DNA of 64,000 bases from an uncultured Oscillospiraceae bacterium (GCA_910588145.1 CAJUPO010000002.1:117724-181723); one strand, 5' to 3'. Positions 7,028-15,639 are shown, numbered from the stretch's first letter. Notes: a model not told the origin generated them from the sequence alone. Translations and numbers: made by a program.

Positions 7028-8635
7028 ATGAAGAAGAAAAAAACAATATTGTTTCTTGCGTTAGCGGCGGCTCTGCTTACTGCCTGCGAAGATATTTCTC
7101 ATGAGCCGAGGAATCACATAAAGGATTCCTCGGAAGTTGAGTCGATTGCGGATGAAATACAGGAAACTACTGAAAAAGCAGTTGAGTATACCGAATATGT
7201 TGCAGAGGTTCCCGAAATCAATAAATACGATACGTCTTTTGTGCTTGAAGCAGAGGACTGCGAGCTTGGCGGCAGTCTGTACCAATCCGATGAACGCAAG
7301 GGATTTTCCGGAGATGGGTATGTGACAGGCTTTTACGGCGGTTCAGCCGATTATTTAAGCTTTAAAGCGGATATTCCTGCCACTCAGCACTATGACATAA
7401 CAATATGTGCGGCGTCTGATACAAATATATCTAATTATCTGACAGTAAATTCCGTGGATCTTGCGCCGTTTAGCTTAGAGGGAGAGGGAAACTTTGTCCG
7501 CATCACACTTCACGGCGTTTTTATGGAAGAGGGAGAAGCTGAGATAAAGGTTAATAACGCCGATTCAAACTTTGATGTGGATTATATTGAAATCTCAGAT
7601 AATGAAACTGTTTATGAGGACGCATTTGAAATTGTGGAAACTCCCGTTTCAAAGGACGCTTCTGCAAAATCCAAAGAACTTCTTAAGTTTATGAATGAAA
7701 GCTTTGGCAGTAAGATTATTACCGGTCAGTATGCGTCAGGACCTGATAATAAAGAACTCGAGCTTATCTATAAAACAACGGGAAAGTATCCTGCTGTACG
7801 GTTCAGCGATATAGGTGAGTATACCCGGGAAAAAGCTCCGTCACAAAAAGAAATCAAGGCGGCGGAAGACTGGAGTAAAAAAGGCGGAATCGTCGGACTT
7901 ATGTGGTACTGGAATGCACCGTCCGATAACTCATCGGTTTATGCTGACAAAACTGATTTTAAATTAAGTGAGGCAGTAACAGATCTTGAAATATGGAACA
8001 AGGATCCGGAAGAGCTGAATGAGCTTTATCAGCATGGGGAAATCACTCAGGAGTGTTATTCACTTGTTAATGATATAGATAAGGTTTCAGATGCTCTCAA
8101 TAAGCTTGCAAAAGAGAATATACCTGTTTTATGGAGGCCGCTTCACGAGGCCGGCGGAAGCTGGTACTGGTGGGGAGCAGACGGCGCTGAAGCCTATAAA
8201 TGGCTGTATGATCTTATGTATAGCCGAATGACTGAGTATCATAAGCTTAATAATCTTATCTGGATATGGAACGGTCAGAGTGAGGAATATATGGTTGACA
8301 GCGAAAAGTACGATATTGCGGCTCTTGACATTTATCTATCACCTGACATGGTTTATGGAAGCCGTTCAGAACAGTATCAGTGGCTAAAAAAAATAACCGG
8401 TGGAGAAAAAATGCTGGCTATAGGTGAGTGCAGTACAATTCCGGGTATTGATGAAATGTGCAGGGATAACTCACTGTGGTCATTTTTTGGTTTATGGTTC
8501 GATGAATACCTTGCAGATAATAAGGGCGAAATTTCTGAAGTCTATAATAAAAAAGAAAATATAATAAAAATGTATAATGCTGAAAACTCAGTGACTTTGG
8601 AAGACTGTATAGAGGCAGGCAGTGCAGAAGATTAA
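7028..8635 (+). CDS. Lipoprotein CBM35-like plus GH26 endo-beta-mannanase
   Basis: A 535-residue surface lipoprotein. The signal peptide ends in the lipobox LLTAC. A CBM35-type carbohydrate-binding module spans roughly residues 55-200 (start FVLEAEDC, end VDYIEI). A GH26 catalytic domain follows (about 220-515), with acid/base E374 in WRPLHEAGG and nucleophile E467 in IGECS. It should cut beta-mannan or glucomannan outside the membrane. The start ATG 7028 lies behind AAGGAG with a long 15-base gap; a TTG at 7013 abuts that site and overlaps the GH95 stop, so it is less likely. Unlike typical cellulosomal mannanases it has no dockerin. Its TAA shares TTAA with the stop of the convergent gene. 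Substrate is inferred from family. Confidence 0.9.
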   Translation: MKKKKTILFLALAAALLTACEDISHEPRNHIKDSSEVESIADEIQETTEKAVEYTEYVAEVPEINKYDTSFVLEAEDCELGGSLYQSDERKGFSGDGYVTGFYGGSADYLSFKADIPATQHYDITICAASDTNISNYLTVNSVDLAPFSLEGEGNFVRITLHGVFMEEGEAEIKVNNADSNFDVDYIEISDNETVYEDAFEIVETPVSKDASAKSKELLKFMNESFGSKIITGQYASGPDNKELELIYKTTGKYPAVRFSDIGEYTREKAPSQKEIKAAEDWSKKGGIVGLMWYWNAPSDNSSVYADKTDFKLSEAVTDLEIWNKDPEELNELYQHGEITQECYSLVNDIDKVSDALNKLAKENIPVLWRPLHEAGGSWYWWGADGAEAYKWLYDLMYSRMTEYHKLNNLIWIWNGQSEEYMVDSEKYDIAALDIYLSPDMVYGSRSEQYQWLKKITGGEKMLAIGECSTIPGIDEMCRDNSLWSFFGLWFDEYLADNKGEISEVYNKKENIIKMYNAENSVTLEDCIEAGSAED

Positions 8636-10242
8636 GCTTTGCTTTTAAAGTTTCCGGTCAAGGTTGAGAAAATAAGATAAACAATGCCTCCGGCAGCAAT
8701 TGACGCAGGAAGAGCTATGAGATTTTCAAAGGGCAGCACATTATATACAAGATTTGCAGTAACAGCACACATAATTCCGGAAAAAACAGGCGGCAGCAGA
8801 ATGGAGAATATTTTTATTCTTATTCCTGCCGCTTTGCTGTATATGATAAGCGACAGTATAAAGATTAAGACATAGCATAAAAGTGTTGAAATTGCCGCTC
8901 CTGCAACATTTATCTCCGGTATGGGGATAAGCAGTATGTTGCCGAGGAATTTGACTATTACGCCGGCAATCATGATTTTTACAGGTGCGTCAGCTCTTCC
9001 TATTGCCTGAAGCATACTGAAAACGGGAAAGGAAAGGGCAAGGAAAATTACTGCGAAGCCCAGATAAAAAAGGCTTTCAGATGAAACTATACATTCCATT
9101 TTTCCTGAGGGAAACAGAAAATTTAAAACAGGTGCGGCAAGTATGCTTATCCCAAGACCGGACGGTACAGCAAGAAATGCAGTTGCTCCGATTACATTAG
9201 CTGAAAGGCGTTTTACTGAGTCAATATCCTTACGGGTCCATGCTTCTGCAATGTTAGGGAGGATTCCCTTTCCAAACATATTAGTAACCGACGGAATAAG
9301 ATTGAATACCGTTACGGCAAGACCTGAAAAAGAGCCGTAGATGAAGTTTGAAAGCTCGTTTTTAGGAATGCTTTCAAGACCGAATTTATGTATAATGCTT
9401 CCCGGGCGTATTAGCAGAGCCTTGTCAAGACAGCGTATGATTGTTGCAAGGTCGATTAATGAGGTGAGGTTTGTGATTATAGATCCCAGCGCAACAGGTA
9501 TCATGACGGCAAACAGGGATTTTATTATTTTGCCGGAGCTGTCTTCACGCTTTGTATTATCAATGCATTTTTCGCTGGGGTCTGCTCCGAGTATTACGAG
9601 AAACAGTGTTCCGGCGGCGGTGGAAAGAGTGATTCCGGCAACGGCTGCTGCTGCGGCAACTGAAATTATATCCGTTCCCGCGGGAAAGAAAGACATGACC
9701 TTATCCGGGTGATTCAGTACATAGGAGCACAGCGCAAGTCCTGCGGCAAGACGCATTACGGATTCTATTACCTGAGAAACAGCCGTGGGATACATATTCC
9801 TCATGCCCTCCCAGCAGCCGCGGTATACAGCGGTAATACAGCCGAAAAGCACTGACGGGGCTATCATGAGCACTGACAGAGCAGCTTCAGGACAGGCGGC
9901 TATCTTTTCAGAAAAAGGACGTGCAAGAATTGCGGCGGCGGCAGTGCCCGCAAGACCTATTGCAGTAAAAAGCGCAAGTGAAACTCTATAAATTTTACGG
10001 GCGTTTCTGTAATTGCCGGCGGCACAGTTGTCCGCAGTAAGCTTGGCTGCGGCGGTGGTAAGACCGTTTGCAGTAAGAGCATATATGGGAAGAAAGAGTC
10101 CGTAGGCACAGCTGAAGTAGCCCATACCGGTACCGCCAAGCATATTTGTAAGCGGAATTTTGAACAGCGCTCCTGCCGCTTTGGCAATAACTGCTGAAAC
10201 GATAAGTATCAGCGAACCTTTTATAAAACTCTGCTTTTTCAT
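8632..10242 (-). CDS. SpoVB/YabM-like polysaccharide flippase (MOP superfamily)
   Basis: A 536-residue multi-pass membrane protein with about 14 hydrophobic segments and the N terminus typical of the SpoVB/MurJ/Wzx group (segments with IAKAAGALFKIPL and GYFSCAYGLFLPIYAL). Members move lipid-linked oligosaccharides, including peptidoglycan precursors, across the membrane. An AAAGGA site precedes the ATG. In Bacillus, yabM sits beside mazG (yabN) and yabO; here mazG, hup and the yabO homologue rqcP lie two genes away on the other strand, so it is probably the YabM counterpart after a local inversion. Whether it serves sporulation, growth or capsule synthesis is open. Confidence 0.85.
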   Translation of the reverse strand: MKKQSFIKGSLILIVSAVIAKAAGALFKIPLTNMLGGTGMGYFSCAYGLFLPIYALTANGLTTAAAKLTADNCAAGNYRNARKIYRVSLALFTAIGLAGTAAAAILARPFSEKIAACPEAALSVLMIAPSVLFGCITAVYRGCWEGMRNMYPTAVSQVIESVMRLAAGLALCSYVLNHPDKVMSFFPAGTDIISVAAAAAVAGITLSTAAGTLFLVILGADPSEKCIDNTKREDSSGKIIKSLFAVMIPVALGSIITNLTSLIDLATIIRCLDKALLIRPGSIIHKFGLESIPKNELSNFIYGSFSGLAVTVFNLIPSVTNMFGKGILPNIAEAWTRKDIDSVKRLSANVIGATAFLAVPSGLGISILAAPVLNFLFPSGKMECIVSSESLFYLGFAVIFLALSFPVFSMLQAIGRADAPVKIMIAGVIVKFLGNILLIPIPEINVAGAAISTLLCYVLIFILSLIIYSKAAGIRIKIFSILLPPVFSGIMCAVTANLVYNVLPFENLIALPASIAAGGIVYLIFSTLTGNFKSKA

Positions 10243-10335
10243 AAAACATCCTTTCTTTGTTGTTTTATTGCTTAATTCTAATAGCCGCAGTTTGTTTATT
10301 TTGCATAATGATTTTGGGTTTTAGGGAGTTTTATA

Positions 10336-10364
10336 TTGCTCATTAAAGAAATGTATGTTATAAT
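10336..10364 (+). promoter_or_regulatory. Promoter of the aminotransferase gene
   Basis: TTGCTC (10336-10341), 17 bases, TATAAT (10359-10364). Confidence 0.7.
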
Positions 10365-10409
10365 TATATGCAGTTATTTCAGTTAGTATGAAATGGAGCG
10401 ACACTTGTT

Positions 10410-11603
10410 ATGGATTATAAATTTTCAGAAAAGGTAGCAGGACTTCAAGCGTCCGCTATCAGAGAAATTCTTAAGTTTACATCACAGCCGGGGGTTATTT
10501 CCTTTGCGGCAGGAAATCCTGCGCCGGAGGCATTTCCGACTGAAAAAATAGCTGATATTTCAGCAGAAATCCTAAAAAATGATCCTGTTCTTGCATTGCA
10601 GTACAGTGTATCTGAAGGTTATCCGCCCTTGAGGGAACTTTTGAAAAAAAGAATGCAGCTAAAAAACTGTTTTAATCCCGATATAGATGATCTTATTATA
10701 ACATCCGGCGCCCAGCAGGCAAACGAACTTTCCTGTAAGGTTCTTTGCAATGAGGGGGATACGCTGATTTGCGAGTCACCGAGTTTTATCGGTTCGCTGA
10801 ATGCTTTCCGGTCCTATAATGTTAATCTTGCCGGAATTGAAATGGAAAAGGACGGCATGAAGCTTGATCTTCTTGAGGAGGCTCTTAAAAAGGGAACAGG
10901 TCAGAAGCTGATTTATGTTATTCCTAATTTTCAGAATCCAACGGGAGCAACAATGTCTCTTGAAAAAAGAAAAGGTCTTTATCAGCTCGCCTGCAAATAT
11001 GACGCCGTTATCCTTGAGGATAATCCTTATGGCGATCTTAGATTTGCCGGAGAAGATGTTCCGTCAATTAAGAGCATGGATACTGAGGGCAGAGTTATTT
11101 ATTCGGGTACATTTTCAAAAATTCTTGCACCGGGACTTAGAGTTGGATATGTATCGGCTCCAAAGGAAATAATACAGAAAATAGTTGTGTGTAAGCAGGT
11201 TTCTGATGTTCATTCAACAATCTGGTCACAAATTGTCTGCGAACGGTTTATGACTGAATGCAATCTTGATGATCATTTTGATAAACTCAGAAGTATATAT
11301 AGAGAAAAGTGCGGACTTATGCTCGATTGCATGGATAAGCATTTTTCGGATAAGGTTATATATGAAAGACCGGAGGGCGGATTGTTTATCTGGGCAACGC
11401 TTCCAAAGGGCAGCAATATGACTGAATTTTGTACTGAAGCAGTAAGAGATTACAAAATTGCAGTAGTTCCGGGAACAGCATTTATGATAAACGAAAGCGA
11501 TAAAACAGATTCATTCCGTCTTAATTTCTCAACGCCGGCCAATGAACAGATCATAAAGGGCATTGAGATTCTTGGTAATATGACAAAGGAAAAATTTGAC
11601 TGA
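10410..11603 (+). CDS. PLP-dependent class I/II aminotransferase (2-aminoadipate/aromatic type)
   Basis: A 397-residue fold-type I aminotransferase. The N terminus (SFAAGNPAPEAFP) and the segment NFQNPTG are typical of the subgroup that includes 2-aminoadipate transaminase (LysN), Kat/Aro8-like enzymes and the effector domains of MocR regulators. The lysine binding pyridoxal phosphate is K237 in SGTFSKILAPG, and the arginine motif appears late (FRLNFS). There is no GntR helix-turn-helix, so it is an enzyme and not a regulator. It should move amino groups between a hydrophobic or long-chain amino acid and 2-oxoglutarate; the substrate is unknown. Monocistronic with its own promoter. Confidence 0.9.
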   Translation: MDYKFSEKVAGLQASAIREILKFTSQPGVISFAAGNPAPEAFPTEKIADISAEILKNDPVLALQYSVSEGYPPLRELLKKRMQLKNCFNPDIDDLIITSGAQQANELSCKVLCNEGDTLICESPSFIGSLNAFRSYNVNLAGIEMEKDGMKLDLLEEALKKGTGQKLIYVIPNFQNPTGATMSLEKRKGLYQLACKYDAVILEDNPYGDLRFAGEDVPSIKSMDTEGRVIYSGTFSKILAPGLRVGYVSAPKEIIQKIVVCKQVSDVHSTIWSQIVCERFMTECNLDDHFDKLRSIYREKCGLMLDCMDKHFSDKVIYERPEGGLFIWATLPKGSNMTEFCTEAVRDYKIAVVPGTAFMINESDKTDSFRLNFSTPANEQIIKGIEILGNMTKEKFD

Positions 11604-11624
11604 AAATAAACGGTGCAATCACCG

Positions 11625-11671
11625 TATAATAAAAATCAGGCGGGCTGTCCGCCGAAAAAAAGACAGCCGCC
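11625..11671 (+). other. Possible -10 box and leader hairpin before the 178-residue protein
   Basis: A TATAAT hexamer (11625-11630) is followed by a strong stem: GGCGG(G)CTGTC at 11639-11649 against GACAGCCGCC at 11662-11671. No T-run follows, so it is not a usual terminator; it may stabilise the 5' end of the mRNA. The -35 region is poor. A short CGGTG/CACCG hairpin (11611-11624) precedes the -10 box. Confidence 0.45.
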
Positions 11672-11698
11672 GTGTTTTGCGGCGAACGGAGAATTGAT

Positions 11699-12235
11699 AT
11701 GGCTAAGAAGCGTTCTATACTGGATAGATATCCGGTTTCACAGAAGTATATTATTTCAAGAGGAAAAGCGCTGACTTTTCCTTCAGCTCCTTTTAAAAAG
11801 GAACTGCGTGACGATGAGGTATACGGCGCAGTTGTGGATATGCCCATGACTCCTACTGTTATGGCTACACTTGTTTGCTTTGTAAACGGAGCGGCAAATC
11901 TTTATTTTAATCTTGGCGGTGAGTATCTTAATGCCGCACAGCGTTACAGAGGCGTTGCTCAGGCGGCCTTTGATTTCGTAAAGAATGCGTCTGATAATCT
12001 CAGCGTATGCGAAAAGACTACTGAATTTGATATGCCGGTTGCAGGAAAGCAGTTTGTTTATCTGATGACAAAGAAAGGCGTTTATAAAACAGAGATTACT
12101 CCTAATGCTATTTCAAAGGAAGAAGAGTCAAAAAGACGTCTGTTCAATATGTATCAGAGAGTTATGTCTGAACTTAGAATCGCTCAGATGAAGGATCAGG
12201 CGGCAGGAATAAGCAGCGGCAGCATGAGCGAATAG
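11699..12235 (+). CDS. Conserved hypothetical protein, 178 residues
   Basis: Not recognised. A soluble, mostly alpha/beta protein with no signal peptide, membrane segment or cysteine-rich motif. The first 50 residues are basic (MAKKRSILDRY) and mention of Gly-Ala-rich segments (VCFVNGAANLYFNLGGEY) in the middle suggests a compact domain; the C terminus (about residues 135-170) is predicted helical and charged. The start ATG 11699 is chosen because GGAGA lies seven bases upstream; a GTG 27 bases earlier would sit inside the leader hairpin region. It lies between an aminotransferase and mazG, and no function follows from that context. Confidence 0.7.
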   Translation: MAKKRSILDRYPVSQKYIISRGKALTFPSAPFKKELRDDEVYGAVVDMPMTPTVMATLVCFVNGAANLYFNLGGEYLNAAQRYRGVAQAAFDFVKNASDNLSVCEKTTEFDMPVAGKQFVYLMTKKGVYKTEITPNAISKEEESKRRLFNMYQRVMSELRIAQMKDQAAGISSGSMSE

Positions 12236-12311
12236 AAATAGAGTAAATTGACATAAAATAATGTTAAAATTACTTATATTTCAATAAATTCGACAAAGTT
12301 TGCAAAAACTA

Positions 12312-12340
12312 TTGCAATTTAATAAGTTTTAATGTACTAT
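12312..12340 (+). promoter_or_regulatory. Promoter of mazG
   Basis: TTGCAA (12312-12317), 17 bases, TACTAT (12335-12340), about 30 bases before the mazG start. Confidence 0.65.
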
Positions 12341-12370
12341 AAGTAATACTGAAATGAAAAGGGAGCCTTA

Positions 12371-13165
12371 ATGGTTGAGTTTGAAAGAAAAGAATCATAT
12401 AATATTGATGATCTTATAAGAATTGTTGAACTTCTGCGTTCCCCGGAGGGGTGTCCTTGGGACAAGGAACAGACTCATAAATCTATAAGACAGGATTTTA
12501 TTGAGGAAGCTTATGAGGCCATCGAAGCTATTGATCTTGAGGATACTGAGCTTCTTAGAGAAGAATTGGGCGATGTGCTTTTACAGGTGGTTTTTCATTG
12601 TCAGATAGAGCGTGAAAATAAGAATTTTGTTTTCGATGATATTTGCGACGAGCTCTGTAAAAAGCTGATTGTTAGGCATCCTCATGTCTTTGGGGATCTT
12701 ACAGTATCAGACTCGGGTGAAGTCCTTAAAAACTGGGACAGTATAAAAAAGAAAACCAAATGTCAGGAAACATATACTGATACCCTTAATGCAGTGGCGA
12801 AATCCTTGCCGGCGCTTATGAGGGCGCAGAAAATCGGCAAAAGAGCTATGCGTGCAGGTATGGATTTCCGAAATGCGAAAGAAGCTTTTGCGTGCATTAA
12901 GTCAGAAGCTGACGAACTTGAAGCGGCAATTGCAGACGGCGATAAAAAGAATATTGAAGAAGAATTTGGTGATCTGCTGTTTTCATGCGTGAATACGGCC
13001 CGGCATCTGGGAATAGATGCAGAACAGGCTTTGACGGACGCTTCTGAAAAGTTTATCAGGCGTTTTGAAGCGGTTGAAAAAGAAGTAATGCTGAACGGAG
13101 CTGATATGTCGGCTCTTGGCATAGATGAGCTTGACGTTTACTGGCGTCGGGCTAAGCAAAAATGA
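12371..13165 (+). CDS. mazG: Nucleoside triphosphate pyrophosphohydrolase MazG (YabN C-terminal type)
   Basis: A 264-residue all-alpha NTP pyrophosphatase that hydrolyses (d)NTPs to monophosphates and pyrophosphate, cleaning nucleotide pools. Two MazG units are visible. The first carries the family signature CPWDKEQTH and the metal-binding series EEAYE / EELGD in residues 20-70. The second lies near 150-215 with EADELE / EEEFGDLLF. Length equals the two-domain E. coli type; the tetrapyrrole-methylase domain of Bacillus YabN is absent. hup and rqcP follow, the order found around yabN-yabO in Firmicutes. Confidence 0.93.
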   Translation: MVEFERKESYNIDDLIRIVELLRSPEGCPWDKEQTHKSIRQDFIEEAYEAIEAIDLEDTELLREELGDVLLQVVFHCQIERENKNFVFDDICDELCKKLIVRHPHVFGDLTVSDSGEVLKNWDSIKKKTKCQETYTDTLNAVAKSLPALMRAQKIGKRAMRAGMDFRNAKEAFACIKSEADELEAAIADGDKKNIEEEFGDLLFSCVNTARHLGIDAEQALTDASEKFIRRFEAVEKEVMLNGADMSALGIDELDVYWRRAKQK

Positions 13166-13201
13166 TGGTTTTTGTTCAGAAGAAAATTGGAGGTATAAAA
13201 A

Positions 13202-13477
13202 ATGACAAAGGCAGAATTGATTAATCAGATTGCAGAAAAATGTGAATTTACTAAGAAGGACGCTGAAAAGGCACTTTCAGCAGTAGTTTCCTCTATTACA
13301 GAAGCTCTTTCAAACGGCGATAAGGTTCAGCTTGTTGGATTTGGTACATTTGAAGTACGTGATCGTGCAGCTAAGGAATCCAAGAACCCAAGAACAGGCG
13401 AAATAATTCAGGTTCCTGCAAAGAAGGTTCCTGCATTCAAGGCTGGCAAGGCTCTTAAGGATACAGTTAACGGCTGA
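13202..13477 (+). CDS. hup: HU family nucleoid DNA-binding protein
   Basis: A 91-residue histone-like protein that bends and compacts DNA as a dimer. All HU landmarks are present: the start MTKAELI, the central GFGTFEVRDRAAK, and the DNA-binding beta-arm with the tip NPRTGE and the IQVPAKKVPAFKAGK segment. Codon use (AAG, GTT, GCA/GCT) is like that of the scaffoldin and fits high expression. It sits 36 bases after mazG and is followed by its own terminator at 13495. Confidence 0.97.
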   Translation: MTKAELINQIAEKCEFTKKDAEKALSAVVSSITEALSNGDKVQLVGFGTFEVRDRAAKESKNPRTGEIIQVPAKKVPAFKAGKALKDTVNG

Positions 13478-13494
13478 TTATTTACTTGACAAAC

Positions 13495-13529
13495 AGGCAG
13501 AGAGCATTATGCATCTCTGCCTTTAGTTT
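13495..13529 (+). terminator. Terminator between hup and rqcP
   Basis: AGGCAGAGA (13495-13503) pairs with TCTCTGCCT (13514-13522) and is followed by a T-rich run. It separates highly expressed hup from low-expressed rqcP; partial read-through is probably what transcribes rqcP. Confidence 0.8.
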
Positions 13530-13557
13530 TTATTATTTAGAGAAAGGCGGAAGCAGT

Positions 13558-13800
13558 TTGAGACTCGATAAATATTTGAAAGTAACTCGTCTTATAAAAA
13601 GGCGAACTGTTGCTAATGAAGCTTGTGACGCAGGAAAAATTTCAGTTAACGGCAAAATTGCCCGTGCATCATATGATGTAAAAACCGGTGATATTATTGA
13701 AATAAATATGGGACAACGCCCATTAAAGGTAAAGGTTACAAATGTTTCAGAATATGCGACAAAGGAAACGGCGGCTGACAATTATATTGTAGTAGAATGA
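13558..13800 (+). CDS. rqcP: S4-domain protein RqcP (YabO)
   Basis: An 80-residue RNA-binding protein of the Hsp15/YabO group. In Bacillus RqcP works with RqcH on stalled 50S subunits, adding C-terminal alanine tails to nascent chains. The S4 domain fills most of the protein: MRLDKYLKVTRLIKRRT at the N terminus and the loop GKISVNGKIA. The start is TTG 13558 with GAAAGGCGG upstream; this gives the canonical N terminus of the family, whereas an upstream TTG at 13486 would run through the terminator hairpin. In Bacillus yabP, yabQ and divIC follow; they are not here. Confidence 0.88.
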   Translation: MRLDKYLKVTRLIKRRTVANEACDAGKISVNGKIARASYDVKTGDIIEINMGQRPLKVKVTNVSEYATKETAADNYIVVE

Positions 13801-13810
13801 AGTAAAAAAA

Positions 13811-13832
13811 GACGGTATGTACCGTCTTTTTT
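13811..13832 (+). terminator. Terminator after rqcP
   Basis: GACGGT and ACCGTC with a 4-base loop, flanked by an A-run on the left and six T on the right, so it can act in both directions. Confidence 0.88.
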
Positions 13833-13843
13833 AATATTAATAA

Positions 13844-14012
13844 GGGGACGCTTTCACTTGCAAAGCGTCCCCTCTTATCAAACAGTCATTTAGACTGTTT
13901 GATAAATCACCCCTTGCAAAGCGCTTCTAAGGCAAAATATTTCGCCGTTTGCGAACGGCGACCAAGGCTCTGCCTTTGGAAACCGCAAGCCTTTGAAAAG
14001 GCTTGAGCGAAA
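13844..14012. repeat. Hairpin-rich non-coding element
   Basis: About 170 bases that hold five successive inverted repeats: GGGGACGCTTT/AAAGCGTCCCC (13844-13872), a perfect 13-bp stem starting TTATCAAACAG (13875-13905), CGCCGTT/AACGGCG (13943-13960), CCAAGGC/GCC(T)TTGG (13962-13979) and CAAGCCTT/AAGGCTTG (13986-14005). None has a proper T-run and no reading frame is convincing. It resembles a dispersed palindromic intergenic repeat or a MITE-like element; no second copy is recognised in this window, so that is inference. Confidence 0.6.
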
Positions 14013-14015
14013 CTT

Positions 14016-14960
14016 TTAATTATAAAGCTTATCAGGGCTTGATGTAAAATCCCAGTCAGGTATTTCAGTGAGCGTACCGTCATATTTTCTGGTACATACT
14101 TTTATTCCACTGCGGCTGAAGCTTGTTTCGTCTGAAAAATAGTATTGTCTTAAGTCCTTGGTATAAATAATTTCTGTTCGGGTATCTCCGTAATTCATGA
14201 GCGGCACAAAAGTATATTTATTATTTTGTGCAAACTTCTGAGAGTATGAGCCCAAATAGCCGTAAATTGCCATATCGGCGCTGGTAAAGGAATTTAGTTT
14301 TATGTTTGTTATTCCATTGCCAAAGGTTACTGATTTTATGTGATTGCAGTCCCAGAAAGCGTATTCGCAGATATACTGAACGCTGTCAGGGCAAACAATG
14401 CTGTTTATATCTTCGTCGTATGCGAAGACAGAACCGGCGATAACCCTTACACCGTCAGGAATGTCGATATTTACTTTATTTCCTATGTATTTATACAGAA
14501 TATAATCGTTGATAAGTACAAAATCTGACCCGGCATTTTTTTCAAGCACTGATTCATATTCAGTCAGTACAAAGGGACGTGTACCCATATTAATAACGCT
14601 GTCAGGTATTTTGACATTTTTCAGTGCTGTACAGTTATTGAATGCAAAGGAATCTATTTTTGTAACTGATTCCGGAATAGTTATTCCGGTGACCTTTACT
14701 TGTTCAGAGAATCCGTATTCGCTTATAGCCGTAACTTTTTTTCCGTCAATTTCAGATGGTATTGTTATATTTCCAGTTAAATTGCCGTTGGCAGCGATGG
14801 AAACGGTCTGTTGATTCTGATCAATATATGTATATCTGAATCTCGGGTCCTCTTTGGATGCTATAAACTCTGCGTCAGCGGCTGAAAGGCTGAATGTTAC
14901 AGATATCAATGTGAGTATTCCGGCAGTTAATCCGGATAGAATTTTCTTTTTTATCTTCAT
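14016..14960 (-). CDS. Secreted BspA-type leucine-rich repeat protein
   Basis: A 314-residue exported protein with a signal peptide (KKKILSGLTAGILTLISVTF, cleavage near SAADA). The middle part contains LRR_5/BspA-like repeats, seen as ITIPESVTKIDSFAFNNC, VKIPDSVINMG, IDIPDGVRVIAGSVFAYD and VCPDSVQYICEYAFWDC. Such proteins often mediate surface contacts. The last 70 residues are not repeat-like and show no sorting signal or dockerin, so the way it is held at the cell, if at all, is unknown. An AGGAG site overlaps the end of the gtrA-like gene two bases upstream, so the two are co-transcribed. Confidence 0.85.
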   Translation of the reverse strand: MKIKKKILSGLTAGILTLISVTFSLSAADAEFIASKEDPRFRYTYIDQNQQTVSIAANGNLTGNITIPSEIDGKKVTAISEYGFSEQVKVTGITIPESVTKIDSFAFNNCTALKNVKIPDSVINMGTRPFVLTEYESVLEKNAGSDFVLINDYILYKYIGNKVNIDIPDGVRVIAGSVFAYDEDINSIVCPDSVQYICEYAFWDCNHIKSVTFGNGITNIKLNSFTSADMAIYGYLGSYSQKFAQNNKYTFVPLMNYGDTRTEIIYTKDLRQYYFSDETSFSRSGIKVCTRKYDGTLTEIPDWDFTSSPDKLYN

Positions 14961-14962
14961 TA

Positions 14963-15448
14963 TTATTTCTCCTTATTATTTTTTCTGAATACAAAGATTT
15001 TGCTGATTATATAATTAAGTATAAGTACGATAATATTGGCGGCTATTTTAGTGAGCCAATAGTTAAATGCCAAGAGTGAGTAACCGAGCCACATAATAAA
15101 AATTTCAGTTACAAGTGTGAATCCTCGTCCGCCGTAGAACGATAATGCTTCTGCTGCAAGTTCTTTTTTACTTTTTGCGTCAGAGCTGAAAACCCATATC
15201 CTGTTTGTAACATAGGCAAATGTTACGGCACATATCCATGAGAATACTGTGCTGAAAACCGAAACATAATCTGTTCCGAGTCCGGCTAATTCAAGAACCT
15301 TTTTTGAAAGTCCGGCTGTTATAAATGAAACTGCTGTTGTCAGAACGCCAAAGAAAAGATACATTAAAACTTCTTCGTATTTATAATAAATTTTTTGTAT
15401 CTTGTCCGGAAATAAAGAAACTAATTTATTAATAAACTTTTTAAACAT
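14963..15448 (-). CDS. GtrA family membrane protein
   Basis: A 161-residue protein with four hydrophobic segments in the GtrA pattern: YLFFGVLTTAVSF near the N terminus, FAYVTNRIWVF in the middle and ILNYIISKIFVFR at the end. GtrA proteins help move polyprenyl-linked sugars across the membrane for glycosylation of surface polymers. A GGAGG site precedes the ATG. It is the first gene of a two-gene unit with the LRR protein; a link, such as glycosylation of that surface protein, is conjecture. Confidence 0.88.
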   Translation of the reverse strand: MFKKFINKLVSLFPDKIQKIYYKYEEVLMYLFFGVLTTAVSFITAGLSKKVLELAGLGTDYVSVFSTVFSWICAVTFAYVTNRIWVFSSDAKSKKELAAEALSFYGGRGFTLVTEIFIMWLGYSLLAFNYWLTKIAANIIVLILNYIISKIFVFRKNNKEK

Positions 15449-15639
15449 TTTTTAACCTCCGAATTTGTATTCATTATAATAATAGCACATTTTTTTATAA
15501 ATGCCAATAGTAAATTTTAAAAATATTATTTATTATTACACTATTGATTATTAGTCAGGGTTGTGATAAAATAATTAAGATAATATCTTTAAGCAGATTA
15601 AAAAAAATTTGTATTCCTTAAAGTTAATCAGGAGGGTAT

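Noticed and set aside
11639..11671. Intrinsic terminator after the aminotransferase gene
   Set aside because: The stem is strong but no T-run follows on either strand at the right place; kept only as a leader hairpin.
13486..13557. Upstream TTG start for rqcP
   Set aside because: It would translate the hup terminator hairpin and add 24 non-conserved residues; the TTG at 13558 gives the canonical MRLDKYLK start.
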